From: Candidatus Fonsibacter ubiquis
Lineage (GTDB): Bacteria; Pseudomonadota; Alphaproteobacteria; Pelagibacterales; Pelagibacteraceae
Assembly (NCBI RefSeq): GCF_002688585.1
Contig: NZ_CP024034.1
Span: forward strand, 1,045,501-1,109,500
DNA length: 64,000 nt
Direction of reading: 5' to 3'
In this document: piece by piece, positions 44,530-53,846 of the stretch
How the letters are laid out: each line of letters opens with the position of its first letter
How positions within the stretch are numbered: position 1 is the first letter of the stretch
The notes under the pieces: generated by a model
The model's database searches: none
The model's input: the letters and a program-made list of their open reading frames with translations, nothing else
Told to the model about the DNA's origin: nothing
Translations under genes and position numbers: made by a program

Positions 44530-44805
44530 TAATAAATATTAGTTAAAATATTAGTAGTATATGGTTATGTTAGTAGTGTGTTTATATTTTTATCAACAGT
44601 TTATTAACAGAATTTGTTAGTAAAAATATCAACCTAACTTTTAATTTATAACAGTAATACGAAGTTATTAACAATATTCAAATAAACACAAACAAACTTA
44701 TTAATGTTATTAATTAAATAACAATAATTTATTAACTGTTAACCCTTTCTAATTTTAAAGTTAAAAATGTATAAAGAATAATTATAAAGATTTTTCCACA
44801 GTCTT
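44530..44805. other. probable chromosomal replication origin (oriC)
   Basis: A 276-bp non-coding, very AT-rich spacer between hemE and ppsR, the site of Caulobacter Cori and other alphaproteobacterial origins. DnaA-box-like 9-mers: TTATCAACA (44,590) and TTATTAACA (44,601), which form an 11-bp phased direct repeat TTTATYAACAG, TTATTAACA again (44,665), TTATTAACT (44,729), and TTTTCCACA (44,792), an exact match to TTWTNCACA just before ppsR. Flanking genes diverge. Lengthy A/T runs could serve as the unwinding element. No functional test is implied. Confidence 0.78.
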
Positions 44806-45621
44806 ATGAACAGAAAATATAACGTTTTTTTAGTATCCGACTCGACCGGCGAAACCTTAGATAGAATATTTCTTGCGTTAAAAGCTCAATTTGAAAACTT
44901 TAATAATTCTCTCCACCATTTTTCTTTTGTTAGAACGGATGCGCAAATCACAACATTATTAGAAAAATGTAACAAAGTAGAAAACCCAATTGTTTTATAT
45001 ACGCTTGTGGAATCTTCAATTACTTCATTCTTAACTCAAGAAACAGAGCGATATAAAATTCCATGTTTTGGAGTTTTAGATTATTTAATTCCAAAATTTG
45101 AAACAGTTCTAAATCGTAAAGCAAATCGAAAACCAAGCGGTCAGCATATTCTAAATAAGGAATATTATAGAAAAATTGCAGCTATGCAGTTTAGTATTGA
45201 ACATGATGATGGCCAAAAATTAGAAACAATTTTAGAGTCAGATATAATTATTTTGGGAATAAGCAGAACTAGCAAAACCCCAACAACCATCTATCTTGCA
45301 AATAGAGGATATAAAGCCGCAAATATCCCAATGATTCCCAATCAAAGAATATCCGAAGATGTGTTAAAAAATAAAAAGAAGACAATCGTTGGCTTGATTG
45401 CTGATCCAGAAAGGTTGGTCGATATTAGAAAAAATAGGTTGAATACATTAAGCGAAGAAAAACACACTTCGTATGTTGATTTAGATAAAATTAAAGAAGA
45501 ATTAGAAGAAAGTAAAAAAATATTTAAATTAAACAATATTCCAATAATTGATGTAACCAGAAAGTCAGTAGAAGAAACAGCCGCGTCCATAATTAAAATT
45601 CATGAGATAAAAAATAGTTAA
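44806..45621 (+). CDS. ppsR: PEP synthase regulatory protein / kinase-pyrophosphorylase (DUF299)
   Basis: A 271-residue bifunctional serine/threonine kinase and phosphorylase that regulates PEP synthase or pyruvate phosphate dikinase. The start VFLVSDSTGETLDRIF, the ATP-binding loop ILGISRTSKTPTTIYLA and LIADPERLVDIRKNRL are family marks. First rightward gene from the probable origin, followed without gap by maf. Its own promoter must be in the origin spacer. Confidence 0.93.
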   Translation: MNRKYNVFLVSDSTGETLDRIFLALKAQFENFNNSLHHFSFVRTDAQITTLLEKCNKVENPIVLYTLVESSITSFLTQETERYKIPCFGVLDYLIPKFETVLNRKANRKPSGQHILNKEYYRKIAAMQFSIEHDDGQKLETILESDIIILGISRTSKTPTTIYLANRGYKAANIPMIPNQRISEDVLKNKKKTIVGLIADPERLVDIRKNRLNTLSEEKHTSYVDLDKIKEELEESKKIFKLNNIPIIDVTRKSVEETAASIIKIHEIKNS

Positions 45622-46208
45622 TGAGAGATGTAATTTTAGCATCCGCAAGCGGAATAAGGTTAAAAATATTAAATGATTTTGGTTTTAATGTTAAAGTTGA
45701 AACCGCAAACATTGATGAGGAAGAGATAAAAAATTCTTTATTAGCAGAAAAATTTACTTCTTTTGATATCTCGAGAGCTCTTGCCGAAACTAAGGCAAAA
45801 AAAATTAGTAATAAAATATATAATCATCTTATTTTAGGAGCAGATCAAGTTCTAGATTTTGACGGAAGGCTATTTAGCAAGCCAAATAATATGGATCTGG
45901 CACTTGATTTAATGAAAAAACTAAATGGTAAATTACATTCTTTATTTAGCTCAATTTGTCTAAGCAAAAATGGCTCAACAATTTGGATGCATACAGAGCA
46001 GGTAACTTTAAAGATGAAAAAATTTTCAGACAATTATATTAAAGATTATTTACAAAAATTAGGTCTCGAAACAATTAAGAAGTATGGGGTTTATCAAATT
46101 GAAGGATTGGGCAAGGATTTATTTGAAGAAATAAAGGGAGACCACTATTCTATTATGGGGATGCCAATAAAACCATTAATTAGGTATTTTGAATTAAATG
46201 AAAAATAA
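45621..46208 (+). CDS. maf: Maf-like nucleotide pyrophosphatase
   Basis: A 195-residue Maf-family house-cleaning nucleotide pyrophosphatase that hydrolyses non-canonical NTPs. The N-terminal motif VILASASGIRLKIL, FDISRALAETKAKKI, LILGADQVLDFDG and KYGVYQIEGLG with DHYSIMGMP match the family. The phosphate-binding loop has SASGIR rather than the more usual SxSPRR. It starts on the last base of the ppsR stop and overlaps aroE by 11 bp. Confidence 0.9.
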   Translation: MRDVILASASGIRLKILNDFGFNVKVETANIDEEEIKNSLLAEKFTSFDISRALAETKAKKISNKIYNHLILGADQVLDFDGRLFSKPNNMDLALDLMKKLNGKLHSLFSSICLSKNGSTIWMHTEQVTLKMKKFSDNYIKDYLQKLGLETIKKYGVYQIEGLGKDLFEEIKGDHYSIMGMPIKPLIRYFELNEK

Positions 46209-47025
46209 AAAAAAATTTTTAGTAATTGGCAATCCTATTAAACATTCTTTATCTCCCGAGCTTCACCAATATTGGTTTGATAAAAATAAAATTAATTCAG
46301 AGTACAAAAAATTAAAAATTGATCATAGGCAAATTAAAAAAATTTTAAATAAAATTAGAAAAAAGCAAATTGAGGGAATTAATGTAACAATTCCTTTTAA
46401 AAATCTTGTAATTAAATATTTAGATATTTTAGAGGGAGATGCAAAAAAAACATCCTCGGTAAATACAATTTATCTTAGAAAGAATAAATTAATTGGGGAT
46501 AACACAGATGTTTATGGGTTTGCTTTTGGCATATTAAAAAAAATTAAGACTAAAATAAAAGCAGCAGGAATAATTGGTGCAGGTGGCGTAACTTCTTCTA
46601 TTATTCTTGCTTTAATTAAAAAAGGCGTAAGAAAAATTTATATAACTAATAGAACTTTTTCTAAACTAAAAGTTCTAAAGCAAAAATTTAAGGGTATGAT
46701 CTTTCCAATTAAATGGAATGATTATTTAAAGGTATTTAATGAAGTTCAAATTTTAATCAATGTCACAAGTTTAGGTATGCAAGGACAAAAAGACTTAAAG
46801 TTTGATTTTAGTATTTTTGATAGGAAAATTAATGTTGTTGATATTGTTTATAACCCCGAAAATACTAGATTTTTAAGGGATGCACGCAAAAACGGGCATA
46901 AAATTTTTTCAGGCCTAGATATGTTTATTTATCAAGCCCAAAAGGCATTTTATATTTGGAATAAGAAAAAGCCAAAAGTAACCAATGTCGTTTACAAAAA
47001 ACTTAGAAAAATAATTAATGATTAA
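46198..47025 (+). CDS. aroE: shikimate dehydrogenase
   Basis: A 275-residue NADPH enzyme of the shikimate pathway. GNPIKHSLSPELHQYWF near residue 10, NVTIPFKNLV with the catalytic Lys, NTIYL, GDNTDVYGF and the Rossmann motif GAGGVTSSII are present, as is DMFIYQAQKAFYIW at the C-terminus. It overlaps maf by 11 bp and coaE by 8 bp, a tightly packed operon. Confidence 0.94.
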   Translation: MKNKKKFLVIGNPIKHSLSPELHQYWFDKNKINSEYKKLKIDHRQIKKILNKIRKKQIEGINVTIPFKNLVIKYLDILEGDAKKTSSVNTIYLRKNKLIGDNTDVYGFAFGILKKIKTKIKAAGIIGAGGVTSSIILALIKKGVRKIYITNRTFSKLKVLKQKFKGMIFPIKWNDYLKVFNEVQILINVTSLGMQGQKDLKFDFSIFDRKINVVDIVYNPENTRFLRDARKNGHKIFSGLDMFIYQAQKAFYIWNKKKPKVTNVVYKKLRKIIND

Positions 47026-47602
47026 AGTCGGTATCTTAGGAAGCGTTGGCAGCGGAAAGTCTTTTGTTGCTAATATTTTTAAAGAGTTAGGATTTAATAT
47101 CTTTTCAGCGGATCAAGTAGTTTCCCAAATTTATGAAAGGAATAAAAATATAAATAAGAAGATTTCAATTTTTTTTAAATTAAAACTTAATCGCGGCAAA
47201 ATAAATAAAAATGAACTTAGAGATACCTTAAAAAAAAACCCAAAAAAGTTTAAATACTTAAATAAAATTATTCATCCAATTGTTAGAAAAAAATTAATTT
47301 TATTCCTATCTAAATATAAAAAAACTAAGTTAGTAGTTCTCGATATTCCTTTATTAATTGAGAATAAAATGTTCAACTTTGTTGATATATTTATTTTTGT
47401 TAAAACCAAACCTAATACTTTTAAAATTAGAATAAAAAAAAGAAGAAATTTAGATAAGCAATTTTTAAAATTATTAGAAAATCAGCAGGCTGACGAAAAA
47501 ATAAAAAAAAGTTATGCAGATTTTACAGTTGATAATTACACTAAAGATAAAGTTAAATTGCAGGTGAAAAAAATTCTTGATAAGATTCTCTTAAATGATT
47601 GA
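47018..47602 (+). CDS. coaE: dephospho-CoA kinase
   Basis: A 194-residue kinase for the last step of coenzyme A synthesis. The P-loop is GILGSVGSGKSFVANIF; FSADQVV, IIHPIVRKKL and VLDIPLLIENKMF are the other family segments. The sequence is strongly lysine-rich, as expected for low-GC codon bias. It overlaps aroE by 8 bp and dnaQ by 8 bp. Confidence 0.93.
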   Translation: MIKVGILGSVGSGKSFVANIFKELGFNIFSADQVVSQIYERNKNINKKISIFFKLKLNRGKINKNELRDTLKKNPKKFKYLNKIIHPIVRKKLILFLSKYKKTKLVVLDIPLLIENKMFNFVDIFIFVKTKPNTFKIRIKKRRNLDKQFLKLLENQQADEKIKKSYADFTVDNYTKDKVKLQVKKILDKILLND

Positions 47603-48266
47603 AGTTATTTTAGATACAGAAACCACAGGATTATCTGCTGATAAAGATAGAATCGTTGAGATTGCCTGCATTGAATTAAGTAATCATATTCCTACAAAAA
47701 ATATTTTTCACACTTTTATAAATCCTGAGACAAAAGTTTCAGCAGATGCTTTTAGTGTGCATGGTTACTCCGATGAATTTTTGTTAAATAAACCAAAATT
47801 TAAAGAAATTGTTAAAAATTTTCTTGATTTTATAAAAGATAAAAAACTTGTTATCCATAATGCAGATTTTGATCTTGGTTTTTTAAATAATGAATTAAGA
47901 AGGCTTAATGTAAAACCAATTTTAAAATCTGATGTTGTTGATACATTGCAAATTGCCCGTTCAAAATTTCCAGGCGTTGGTAATAGCTTAGATGCTTTAT
48001 GTAAAAGATATAAAATTAATGTAGAGGCCCGAGAAAAGCATTCTGCGTTGGTGGATTGCCATCTATTATCCAAAGTTTACATTGAATTAATTGATAAAAA
48101 AGAACTAACCCTTGATCTGGAGTTAAGTAATAAAGGCGATAATCATCAAATGAGATTAAATAATGAAAACAGACAAGGAATTATTGTACCAATTAGTCCT
48201 GAAAAATTTGAAGAGTATAAAAAGTTTTTAAAGAAGAACGTTCCTAATGCTTTTGCGTTAGATTAG
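47595..48266 (+). CDS. dnaQ: DNA polymerase III epsilon subunit (3'-5' exonuclease)
   Basis: A 223-residue proofreading exonuclease. The ExoI motif ILDTETTGLSADKDRIVEI gives the DxE pair, ExoII is HNADFDLGFLNNEL, and ExoIII has HSALVDCHLL with His and Asp. The C-terminal part (about 185-223) is short and basic, where epsilon binds alpha. It overlaps coaE by 8 bp and converges on secB with a 23-bp overlap. Confidence 0.94.
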   Translation: MIEVILDTETTGLSADKDRIVEIACIELSNHIPTKNIFHTFINPETKVSADAFSVHGYSDEFLLNKPKFKEIVKNFLDFIKDKKLVIHNADFDLGFLNNELRRLNVKPILKSDVVDTLQIARSKFPGVGNSLDALCKRYKINVEAREKHSALVDCHLLSKVYIELIDKKELTLDLELSNKGDNHQMRLNNENRQGIIVPISPEKFEEYKKFLKKNVPNAFALD

Positions 48267-48702
48267 CAGATTGTTGCTCATATAATTCATTAAAATTTAT
48301 TTCTTTTTTAAATTTAAATTCTTTAAAACCAGATTTTTGAAATAATTCGGTAATAAGATCAGTAAGTTTTTTTGCATATAAATCTGGAATTTCAGCTAGT
48401 ATAATTCTCTTAACTTCCTCTGCTTTTAAAGCTGTATCAGTTATTTTAAATACAACTGCTAAACATGCCTCTGCATGAATTTTATTGATAACCTCTTTTG
48501 GAGCTTCAAAAATAAGTTTGCAATTAAGTTCTAACATCCCGCTTTTTAGTGGCTTGTTAGAAATATCAACTTTTGTCTCATATTTTCCAAGATTTTGTGC
48601 TGCGTCAACAAAACAATCGGGTGATGGAATTTCAAAGGATAAATCCTTTACGTAGTTTGCAATAATTTGATATTTAGGATTATCCTTATTTTTTTCTTCC
48701 AT
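48244..48702 (-). CDS. secB: protein-export chaperone SecB
   Basis: A 152-residue tetrameric chaperone that keeps preproteins unfolded for SecA. YQIIANYVKDLSFEIPSPD (beta strand 1), LNCKLIFEAP, EACLAVVFKITD and the ending KSGFKEFKFKKEINFNELYEQQ fit SecB. The C-terminus lacks a clear SecA-binding zinc-type tail. It is encoded opposite to dnaQ with a 23-bp overlap, and is divergent from the Tim44-like gene. Confidence 0.92.
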   Translation of the reverse strand: MEEKNKDNPKYQIIANYVKDLSFEIPSPDCFVDAAQNLGKYETKVDISNKPLKSGMLELNCKLIFEAPKEVINKIHAEACLAVVFKITDTALKAEEVKRIILAEIPDLYAKKLTDLITELFQKSGFKEFKFKKEINFNELYEQQSANLTQKH

Positions 48703-48817
48703 TTTTCAAGTTTGATTTGTTACTATTAAAATATAACTTTACTATATTGAATATCATTTATTTTGACCTAAATTTAAATGTATTAATATTTAAATATTTA
48801 ATCTAAAATATAATTAA

Positions 48818-49432
48818 ATGAACGATAATTTTGGCTACATTGATATAGTTTTACTTGCAATCGTTGCAGGTATAATCATTTTAAGACTTAGAAATGTTCT
48901 TGGTAAAGGCGCTGAAGATAGCGCAATTAGAGCAAAAAAATCAGTGATTGTTGATGCTCAATTTGAGGATGTAAAATCTTCTAAAGTTGAAGAAAATATT
49001 AATACAAAGGAATTTAAAGAAGATACTTTCTTAAAGGGAGCACAAGCTGCTTATGAAATGATCGTGAATGCTTTTGCATCTGCAGATAAAAAAACTTTAA
49101 AAGATTTAACTTCACCTGAAGTTTACAAAAGTTTTGTTTCTGTTCTTGATGATAGAAAAAATAAAAAACTTCTTAATCAATTTACTTTTATAGGTATTAA
49201 AAAAGCAAAAATTGAAAATATTGATAAAAAAGATAGTTTTTATACTGTGAAAACTAGATTTGTGAGTGAGATTATATCCTGCGTTAAAGATGCAGATAAT
49301 AATATTATTGAAGGAAGTCCAGATGAAATTCAAACAGTAAATGATGTTTGGAGTTTTTCAAAAGATTTAAATTCAGATGACCCAACTTGGCATTTAACTG
49401 AAATTGCACAGGACGTGCATGCCAAAGAATAA
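48818..49432 (+). CDS. Tim44-like domain protein (TimA family)
   Basis: A 204-residue protein with one N-terminal membrane helix (about residues 9-23) and a Tim44-like alpha/beta domain in the C-terminal half. The segment FLKGAQAAYEMIVNAFASADKKTLKDL is characteristic (in outline), followed by DVWSFSKDLNSDDPTWHLTEI. Its alphaproteobacterial members are proposed membrane-bound adaptors. secB divergence and the smr neighbour are the usual origin-side layout; mltA, usually between the two genes, is missing. Confidence 0.87.
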   Translation: MNDNFGYIDIVLLAIVAGIIILRLRNVLGKGAEDSAIRAKKSVIVDAQFEDVKSSKVEENINTKEFKEDTFLKGAQAAYEMIVNAFASADKKTLKDLTSPEVYKSFVSVLDDRKNKKLLNQFTFIGIKKAKIENIDKKDSFYTVKTRFVSEIISCVKDADNNIIEGSPDEIQTVNDVWSFSKDLNSDDPTWHLTEIAQDVHAKE

Positions 49433-49856
49433 TAAAGATCTACTAAATCCTGAAGATATAAAAGCCTGGGAAGATTTTAAAGGTAAAAAATTTTTAGAAG
49501 GTGATAAGGGAGAAATTTTTAAAAAACCTATTAAAGAAAATAAAAAACAAGATCAAATTGATTTTAAAATAGATTTACACGGATATTCTTTGCAAGAGTC
49601 ATTTGTAAAAATAAGAAGTGTTATTGAAAATTGTTACCAAAAAGATTTAAGAAATATTTTAATTATCACTGGAAAAGGGTTAAGATCCAAGGTTAAAGAA
49701 AATCCTTATTTGTCAGAGGATTTAAGTTTATTAAAATATGCAATCCCAAATTTTTTAAAAGATAATTTTTCAGATATTATTAATTCTATGGATGAACCAG
49801 ATCAAAGTTTAGGCGGATCTGGTGCTTTTTTATTGAGATTAAAAAAAAGATTATAG
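49419..49856 (+). CDS. Smr-domain protein
   Basis: A 145-residue protein with a C-terminal Smr domain (about residues 50-145), a nuclease-like DNA/RNA-binding fold. IDLHGYSLQESFVKI has the DLHG motif and ILIITGKGLRSK has the TGKG motif. The ATG at 49,419 gives a normal start and overlaps the Tim44-like gene by 14 bp; an in-frame TTG at 49,404 is possible. A 74-bp spacer separates it from hisB. Confidence 0.88.
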   Translation: MPKNNKDLLNPEDIKAWEDFKGKKFLEGDKGEIFKKPIKENKKQDQIDFKIDLHGYSLQESFVKIRSVIENCYQKDLRNILIITGKGLRSKVKENPYLSEDLSLLKYAIPNFLKDNFSDIINSMDEPDQSLGGSGAFLLRLKKRL

Positions 49857-49930
49857 AATAGTATTTTTTTAATAATTAAAGCTAATTTATTGATAAGGTT
49901 AGTTTTTCTATATATAGGTTATTCATTCAT

Positions 49931-50518
49931 ATGAGGATTGCAAAAGTTAATCGTAAAACTAAAGAGACATCCATTGAGGCAGAAATTAATCTAGATGGAA
50001 CAGGTATTTATAAAATTGATACAGGGATTGGTTTTTTAAATCACATGTTGGAGCAGTTATCAAAGCACTCTTTGGTAGATATAAATTTGAAAGCAAAAGG
50101 GGATTTGCATATTGATTTGCATCACACAACTGAGGATTCTGGAATTGTTATAGGTGAGGCTATTGCTAAAGCTTTGGGAGATAAGAAGGGTATTAAACGA
50201 TATGCACACGCTTATATCCCCATGGATGAAACATTAAGTAGAGTTTCTTTGGATATTTCGAACAGACCCTATTTGATTTGGAATGTAAAATTAAAAGTGG
50301 AAAAACTTGGAGAAATGGACACTGAATTATTTAAAGAATGGTTTCAGGCATTTTCCCAAAGCGCTGGTATTACCTTACACGTTGAAAATATTTATGGCGA
50401 TAATAGTCATCATATCATTGAGTCTTGTTTTAAAGGTTTAGCAAGAGCATTACGTCTTGCATTAGAAAAAGATTCAAGAGCTGGAGATTCTTTGCCTTCA
50501 ACTAAAGGAATACTTTAA
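49931..50518 (+). CDS. hisB: imidazoleglycerol-phosphate dehydratase
   Basis: A 195-residue monofunctional HisB, sixth step of histidine synthesis. Manganese-binding His motifs [31 protein letters not shown] (in outline) and [19 protein letters not shown] are complete. Length fits the dehydratase alone, with no phosphatase part. First gene of hisB-H-A-F-E; no attenuator was seen in the 74-bp leader. Confidence 0.96.
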   Translation: MRIAKVNRKTKETSIEAEINLDGTGIYKIDTGIGFLNHMLEQLSKHSLVDINLKAKGDLHIDLHHTTEDSGIVIGEAIAKALGDKKGIKRYAHAYIPMDETLSRVSLDISNRPYLIWNVKLKVEKLGEMDTELFKEWFQAFSQSAGITLHVENIYGDNSHHIIESCFKGLARALRLALEKDSRAGDSLPSTKGIL

Positions 50519-50529
50519 AGATTTTTTAA

Positions 50530-51174
50530 ATGTATGTATCAATCGTTGATTATGGGACCGGCAATCTTAACTCTGTATCAAAAGCTTTAGAGGTTGCAGC
50601 AGAGCAAATAAGTAAAAAAATAAACATAAAAATATCAAATAAACCTAAAGATATTTTAGATTCAGATAAAATTATTTTACCTGGACAGGGTTCTTATAGA
50701 CAATGTGCATTAGGAGTTAAAAATATAAATGGTTTATGGGATTCTCTTAATGAATTTGTACTAGTTAAAAAAAAACCAATCTTTGGAATTTGTGTTGGGA
50801 TGCAGCTATTTTCAGAACAAGGTTATGAAGAACAGGTCACAGAAGGATTTGGTTGGATTAAAGGTTCTGTTAAAAAAATAGAAATAAATAACAAAGATTT
50901 AAAATTACCTCATATGGGGTGGAATGAAGTAAATGTCTTAAAAAAAAATGATTTATTTTTAGATATTAAAAATTTATCCCATTTTTATTTTGTGCATAGT
51001 TTTGCTTTTAAGGCTAAAGATGAAGAAGATGTAATTTGTATAACAGATTATGAAAAACCAGTAGTTGCAGGTATTTTAAAAGAAAATATTTTTGGAACCC
51101 AATTTCATCCTGAGAAAAGTCAAAGTAATGGAATTAAGTTATTATCTAATTTTTTAAATTGGAATTTATTATGA
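50530..51174 (+). CDS. hisH: imidazole glycerol phosphate synthase glutaminase subunit
   Basis: A 214-residue class I glutamine amidotransferase that supplies ammonia to HisF. Nucleophile Cys is in FGICVGMQLFSE, with LPHMGWNEV, FVHSFAF and the catalytic His-Glu in FGTQFHPEKSQSNG. N-terminal DYGTGNLNSV is typical. Its stop overlaps hisA by 4 bp. Confidence 0.95.
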   Translation: MYVSIVDYGTGNLNSVSKALEVAAEQISKKINIKISNKPKDILDSDKIILPGQGSYRQCALGVKNINGLWDSLNEFVLVKKKPIFGICVGMQLFSEQGYEEQVTEGFGWIKGSVKKIEINNKDLKLPHMGWNEVNVLKKNDLFLDIKNLSHFYFVHSFAFKAKDEEDVICITDYEKPVVAGILKENIFGTQFHPEKSQSNGIKLLSNFLNWNLL

Positions 51175-51884
51175 TTATATTTCCAGCAATTGACCTAAAA
51201 GATGGAAAGTGTGTAAGACTTTATAAAGGAGATTTTAATAAAACAACTATCTTCAATTCTTCTCCATTTAATCAAGCTTTAGAATTTCAGAAAAAAGGTT
51301 TTACCCATCTTCACTTGGTAGACCTAGATGGAGCCTTGAAAGGAAAATCAAAAAATAAAAAAATTATAATTAAAATTATAAAGGATACTCGTTTAAATGT
51401 GCAATTAGGTGGTGGCATTAGAACATTAAAACAAATATCTTTTTGGATTAAGAATGGGGTTTCAACTGTAGTTGTTGGAACCATGGCTATTCAAAATCCC
51501 AAAATATTAAAAAAAGCATGCACTTTGTTTCCAGGACAGATTGCGGTAGCGTTAGATGTTAGAAATAATTTTTTAGCTATGAAAGGCTGGGTTAAACAAA
51601 CAAAAATAAAATTAATGCAATTTTCAAAAAAATTAGAAGATTTTGGTGTAACAAGAATTATATACACTGATATTAATAGAGATGGCACAAAGCAAGGTGT
51701 CAATTTTCTTCAATTAAAAAAAATAATAAGTAAGATAAATATTCCTTTAGTCGTTTCAGGTGGAGTTTCTAATATAAAAGATATCCAGCAATTAGATAAA
51801 TTTGGTTTATTTGATGGTGTTATTATTGGTAAAGCAATTTACGATAAATCAATTTCTTTAACTGAACTTAAAAAATTTGTTTAA
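51171..51884 (+). CDS. hisA: ProFAR isomerase
   Basis: A 237-residue TIM-barrel isomerase. [18 protein letters not shown] opens the barrel with the catalytic Asp, [21 protein letters not shown], the second catalytic Asp in [13 protein letters not shown], and [12 protein letters not shown] chose the ATG at 51,171 (ATGA overlap with hisH); an upstream ATG-like extension of four residues at 51,159 is less likely. Confidence 0.95.
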   Translation: MIIFPAIDLKDGKCVRLYKGDFNKTTIFNSSPFNQALEFQKKGFTHLHLVDLDGALKGKSKNKKIIIKIIKDTRLNVQLGGGIRTLKQISFWIKNGVSTVVVGTMAIQNPKILKKACTLFPGQIAVALDVRNNFLAMKGWVKQTKIKLMQFSKKLEDFGVTRIIYTDINRDGTKQGVNFLQLKKIISKINIPLVVSGGVSNIKDIQQLDKFGLFDGVIIGKAIYDKSISLTELKKFV

Positions 51885-51889
51885 AAAAA

Positions 51890-52648
51890 ATGCTTAAAAA
51901 AAGAATCATACCGTGCCTTGACGTTAAAGATGGCAGAGTTGTCAAAGGGATTAATTTTGTAAATTTAAAAGATGCCGGAGATCCTGTGGAGCAGGCAAAG
52001 ATATATGATAAGGGTGGAGCTGATGAAATATGCTTTTTAGATATTACCGCATCCAATGAAAATAGAAAAATTTTATTAGATAAAGTTAGCGCTACTGCAA
52101 AAAGTTGTTTTGTTCCTTTAACCGTTGGCGGTGGAATTTCTAGTGTGGAAGATATTAAAAATTTACTACTTGCTGGAGCTGATAAAGTTTCAATTAATAC
52201 TGCAGCAGTAAAAAATCATAATTTTATAAAAGAAAGTTCTATTAAATTTGGATCACAGTGTATTGTCATTGCAATTGATGCAAAAAAAGTTGGGGCTAAT
52301 AAATGGGAAATTTTCACCCACGGTGGAAGAAATGCAACAGGAATTGATGTTATTGATTATGCAAAAATTGCAGAAAAAAGCGGGGCTGGCGAAATACTTC
52401 TAACTTCCATGGATAAGGATGGAACAAAGTCAGGTTACGACCTTGAGCTAACAAAGGCTATATCTAGCTTAGTTTCTATTCCTGTTATTGCATCAGGAGG
52501 GGTTGGCACCCTTGAAGATTTATATGAGGGGTTTAATCAAGGTTTAGCAAGTGCAGTTTTAGCTGCTTCAATATTTCATTATGGAGAATATTCAATAATG
52601 GATGCAAAAAACTATTTAATTAAAAAGGGAATACCAATAAGAATTTAA
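51890..52648 (+). CDS. hisF: imidazole glycerol phosphate synthase cyclase subunit
   Basis: A 252-residue TIM-barrel cyclase that, with HisH, forms imidazole glycerol phosphate and [71 protein letters not shown] and [11 protein letters not shown] are complete. The AICAR by-product feeds PurH, also in this window. It starts 5 bp after hisA and ends 2 bp before hisE. Confidence 0.97.
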   Translation: MLKKRIIPCLDVKDGRVVKGINFVNLKDAGDPVEQAKIYDKGGADEICFLDITASNENRKILLDKVSATAKSCFVPLTVGGGISSVEDIKNLLLAGADKVSINTAAVKNHNFIKESSIKFGSQCIVIAIDAKKVGANKWEIFTHGGRNATGIDVIDYAKIAEKSGAGEILLTSMDKDGTKSGYDLELTKAISSLVSIPVIASGGVGTLEDLYEGFNQGLASAVLAASIFHYGEYSIMDAKNYLIKKGIPIRI

Positions 52649-52650
52649 TT

Positions 52651-52977
52651 ATGTTTAAAAATCTAGAACAACTTATTCAAAAGATAAAAAAACAAAAGAA
52701 CAAAAATCCAAAAATTTCCTATACAGCAAGCCTAATGAAAAAAGGAAAGAAATTTTGTATAAAAAAATTTATGGAAGAAGCAAAGGAACTTGCTACTTCA
52801 GCAAAATATTCAAATAAAAAAAATATAATTCATGAGGCAGCAGACTTATTATATCATTTTTTAGTTCTTTTAGAATTTAAGAAAATTTCACTGGCTTCAG
52901 TTATGAAGGAGTTGAAGAGAAGACAAAAAATTTCTGGAATTCAAGAAAAAAAAAATAGGAAAAAAAATGTACGATAA
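52651..52977 (+). CDS. hisE: phosphoribosyl-ATP pyrophosphatase
   Basis: A 108-residue MazG-like all-helical hydrolase, second step of histidine synthesis. SYTASLMKKGKKFCIKKFMEEAKEL holds the EExxEL-type metal motif (in outline), followed by EAADLLYHFLVLLE. It is monofunctional; hisI is not in the window. It overlaps hinT by 11 bp in another frame. Confidence 0.92.
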   Translation: MFKNLEQLIQKIKKQKNKNPKISYTASLMKKGKKFCIKKFMEEAKELATSAKYSNKKNIIHEAADLLYHFLVLLEFKKISLASVMKELKRRQKISGIQEKKNRKKNVR

Positions 52978-53323
52978 GAATAATATTTTTGCAAAAATAT
53001 TAAGAGGTGAAATTCCTTGTGATAAAATTTATGAAGACAAATTTGCACTTGCCTTTAAAGATATAAACCCCCAGGCCAAAATTCATGTTTTGGTTATTCC
53101 AAAGGGAGCTTATGTAGATATGAACGATTTTGCAGCAAATGCTAAAAGTGATGAGATTGAAGGTCTAATCAGGGCTTTAGGAAAGGTTGCAGATATTTTA
53201 GGGGTATCTACAACGGGGTATAGATATTTAGGAAATAATGGCAGAGATGGTGGTCAAGAAGTGCCCCATTTGCATTTTCATATCTTTGGTGGAGAAAAAT
53301 TAGGAAGAATGATCCATAAGTAA
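52967..53323 (+). CDS. hinT: HIT-family nucleotide hydrolase (HinT)
   Basis: A 118-residue histidine-triad protein, likely a purine nucleoside phosphoramidase. FAKILRGEIPCDKIYED, ALAFKDINPQAKIHVLVIPK and the triad HLHFHIFGG at the C-terminal end are clear. It overlaps hisE by 11 bp and is followed one base later by an acetyltransferase gene. Confidence 0.95.
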   Translation: MYDKNNIFAKILRGEIPCDKIYEDKFALAFKDINPQAKIHVLVIPKGAYVDMNDFAANAKSDEIEGLIRALGKVADILGVSTTGYRYLGNNGRDGGQEVPHLHFHIFGGEKLGRMIHK

Positions 53324-53324
53324 T

Positions 53325-53843
53325 ATGGAAAGGTCCATAGATAGGTTTTATCTTCATCTTCTTAATTACAAAGATTTAATTAGATCCAATTGTAAGGAAA
53401 AAAATTTAGAAATTTTACTAGAAAAAAAACCAACCATCGATCTTTGTAAATTTTTTTATAAAGAAATTGGAAAGGATTTTTTTTGGCGGGATAGATTAAA
53501 GTGGAGTGATGGAGATTGGACCAATTATATAAGCCAGGATTTTTTTAAATTATATATTTTAAAATCCAATAATAAGTTAGCTGGATATTACGAGTTACTT
53601 TACAATCCCACCAACCCTTCAATGGAAATCGCATATTTTGGCATATTTAAGGAGTTTTTTGGTAAAGGAATAGGCGGATATTTATTAACCGATGCAATAT
53701 TAAACTCTTTTAAAGAAAAGATTAATAAAGTATGGGTGCATACTTGTACTCTTGACCATCCCAATGCTTTGAAAAATTACCTTGCAAGGGGAATGACTGT
53801 TTTTAAAACAGAAAAAATATTCTTTAACCCTGAAAATTTATAA
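53325..53843 (+). CDS. GNAT-family N-acetyltransferase
   Basis: A 172-residue GNAT acetyltransferase. The acetyl-CoA-binding motif A is YFGIFKEFFGKGIGGYLL, followed by VWVHTCTLDHPNALKNYLARGM (in outline), the motif B region. The first 50 residues are charged and not conserved. The acceptor (protein, antibiotic or metabolite) is unknown. It converges with lolA with only 3 bp between stops. Confidence 0.85.
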   Translation: MERSIDRFYLHLLNYKDLIRSNCKEKNLEILLEKKPTIDLCKFFYKEIGKDFFWRDRLKWSDGDWTNYISQDFFKLYILKSNNKLAGYYELLYNPTNPSMEIAYFGIFKEFFGKGIGGYLLTDAILNSFKEKINKVWVHTCTLDHPNALKNYLARGMTVFKTEKIFFNPENL

Positions 53844-53846
53844 TTT

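Noticed and set aside
44530-44805. CtrA-type TTAA-N7-TTAA sites in the origin
   Set aside because: TTAA is too common in this AT-rich spacer, and the spacings seen were not the required 7 bp, so no CtrA control is claimed.
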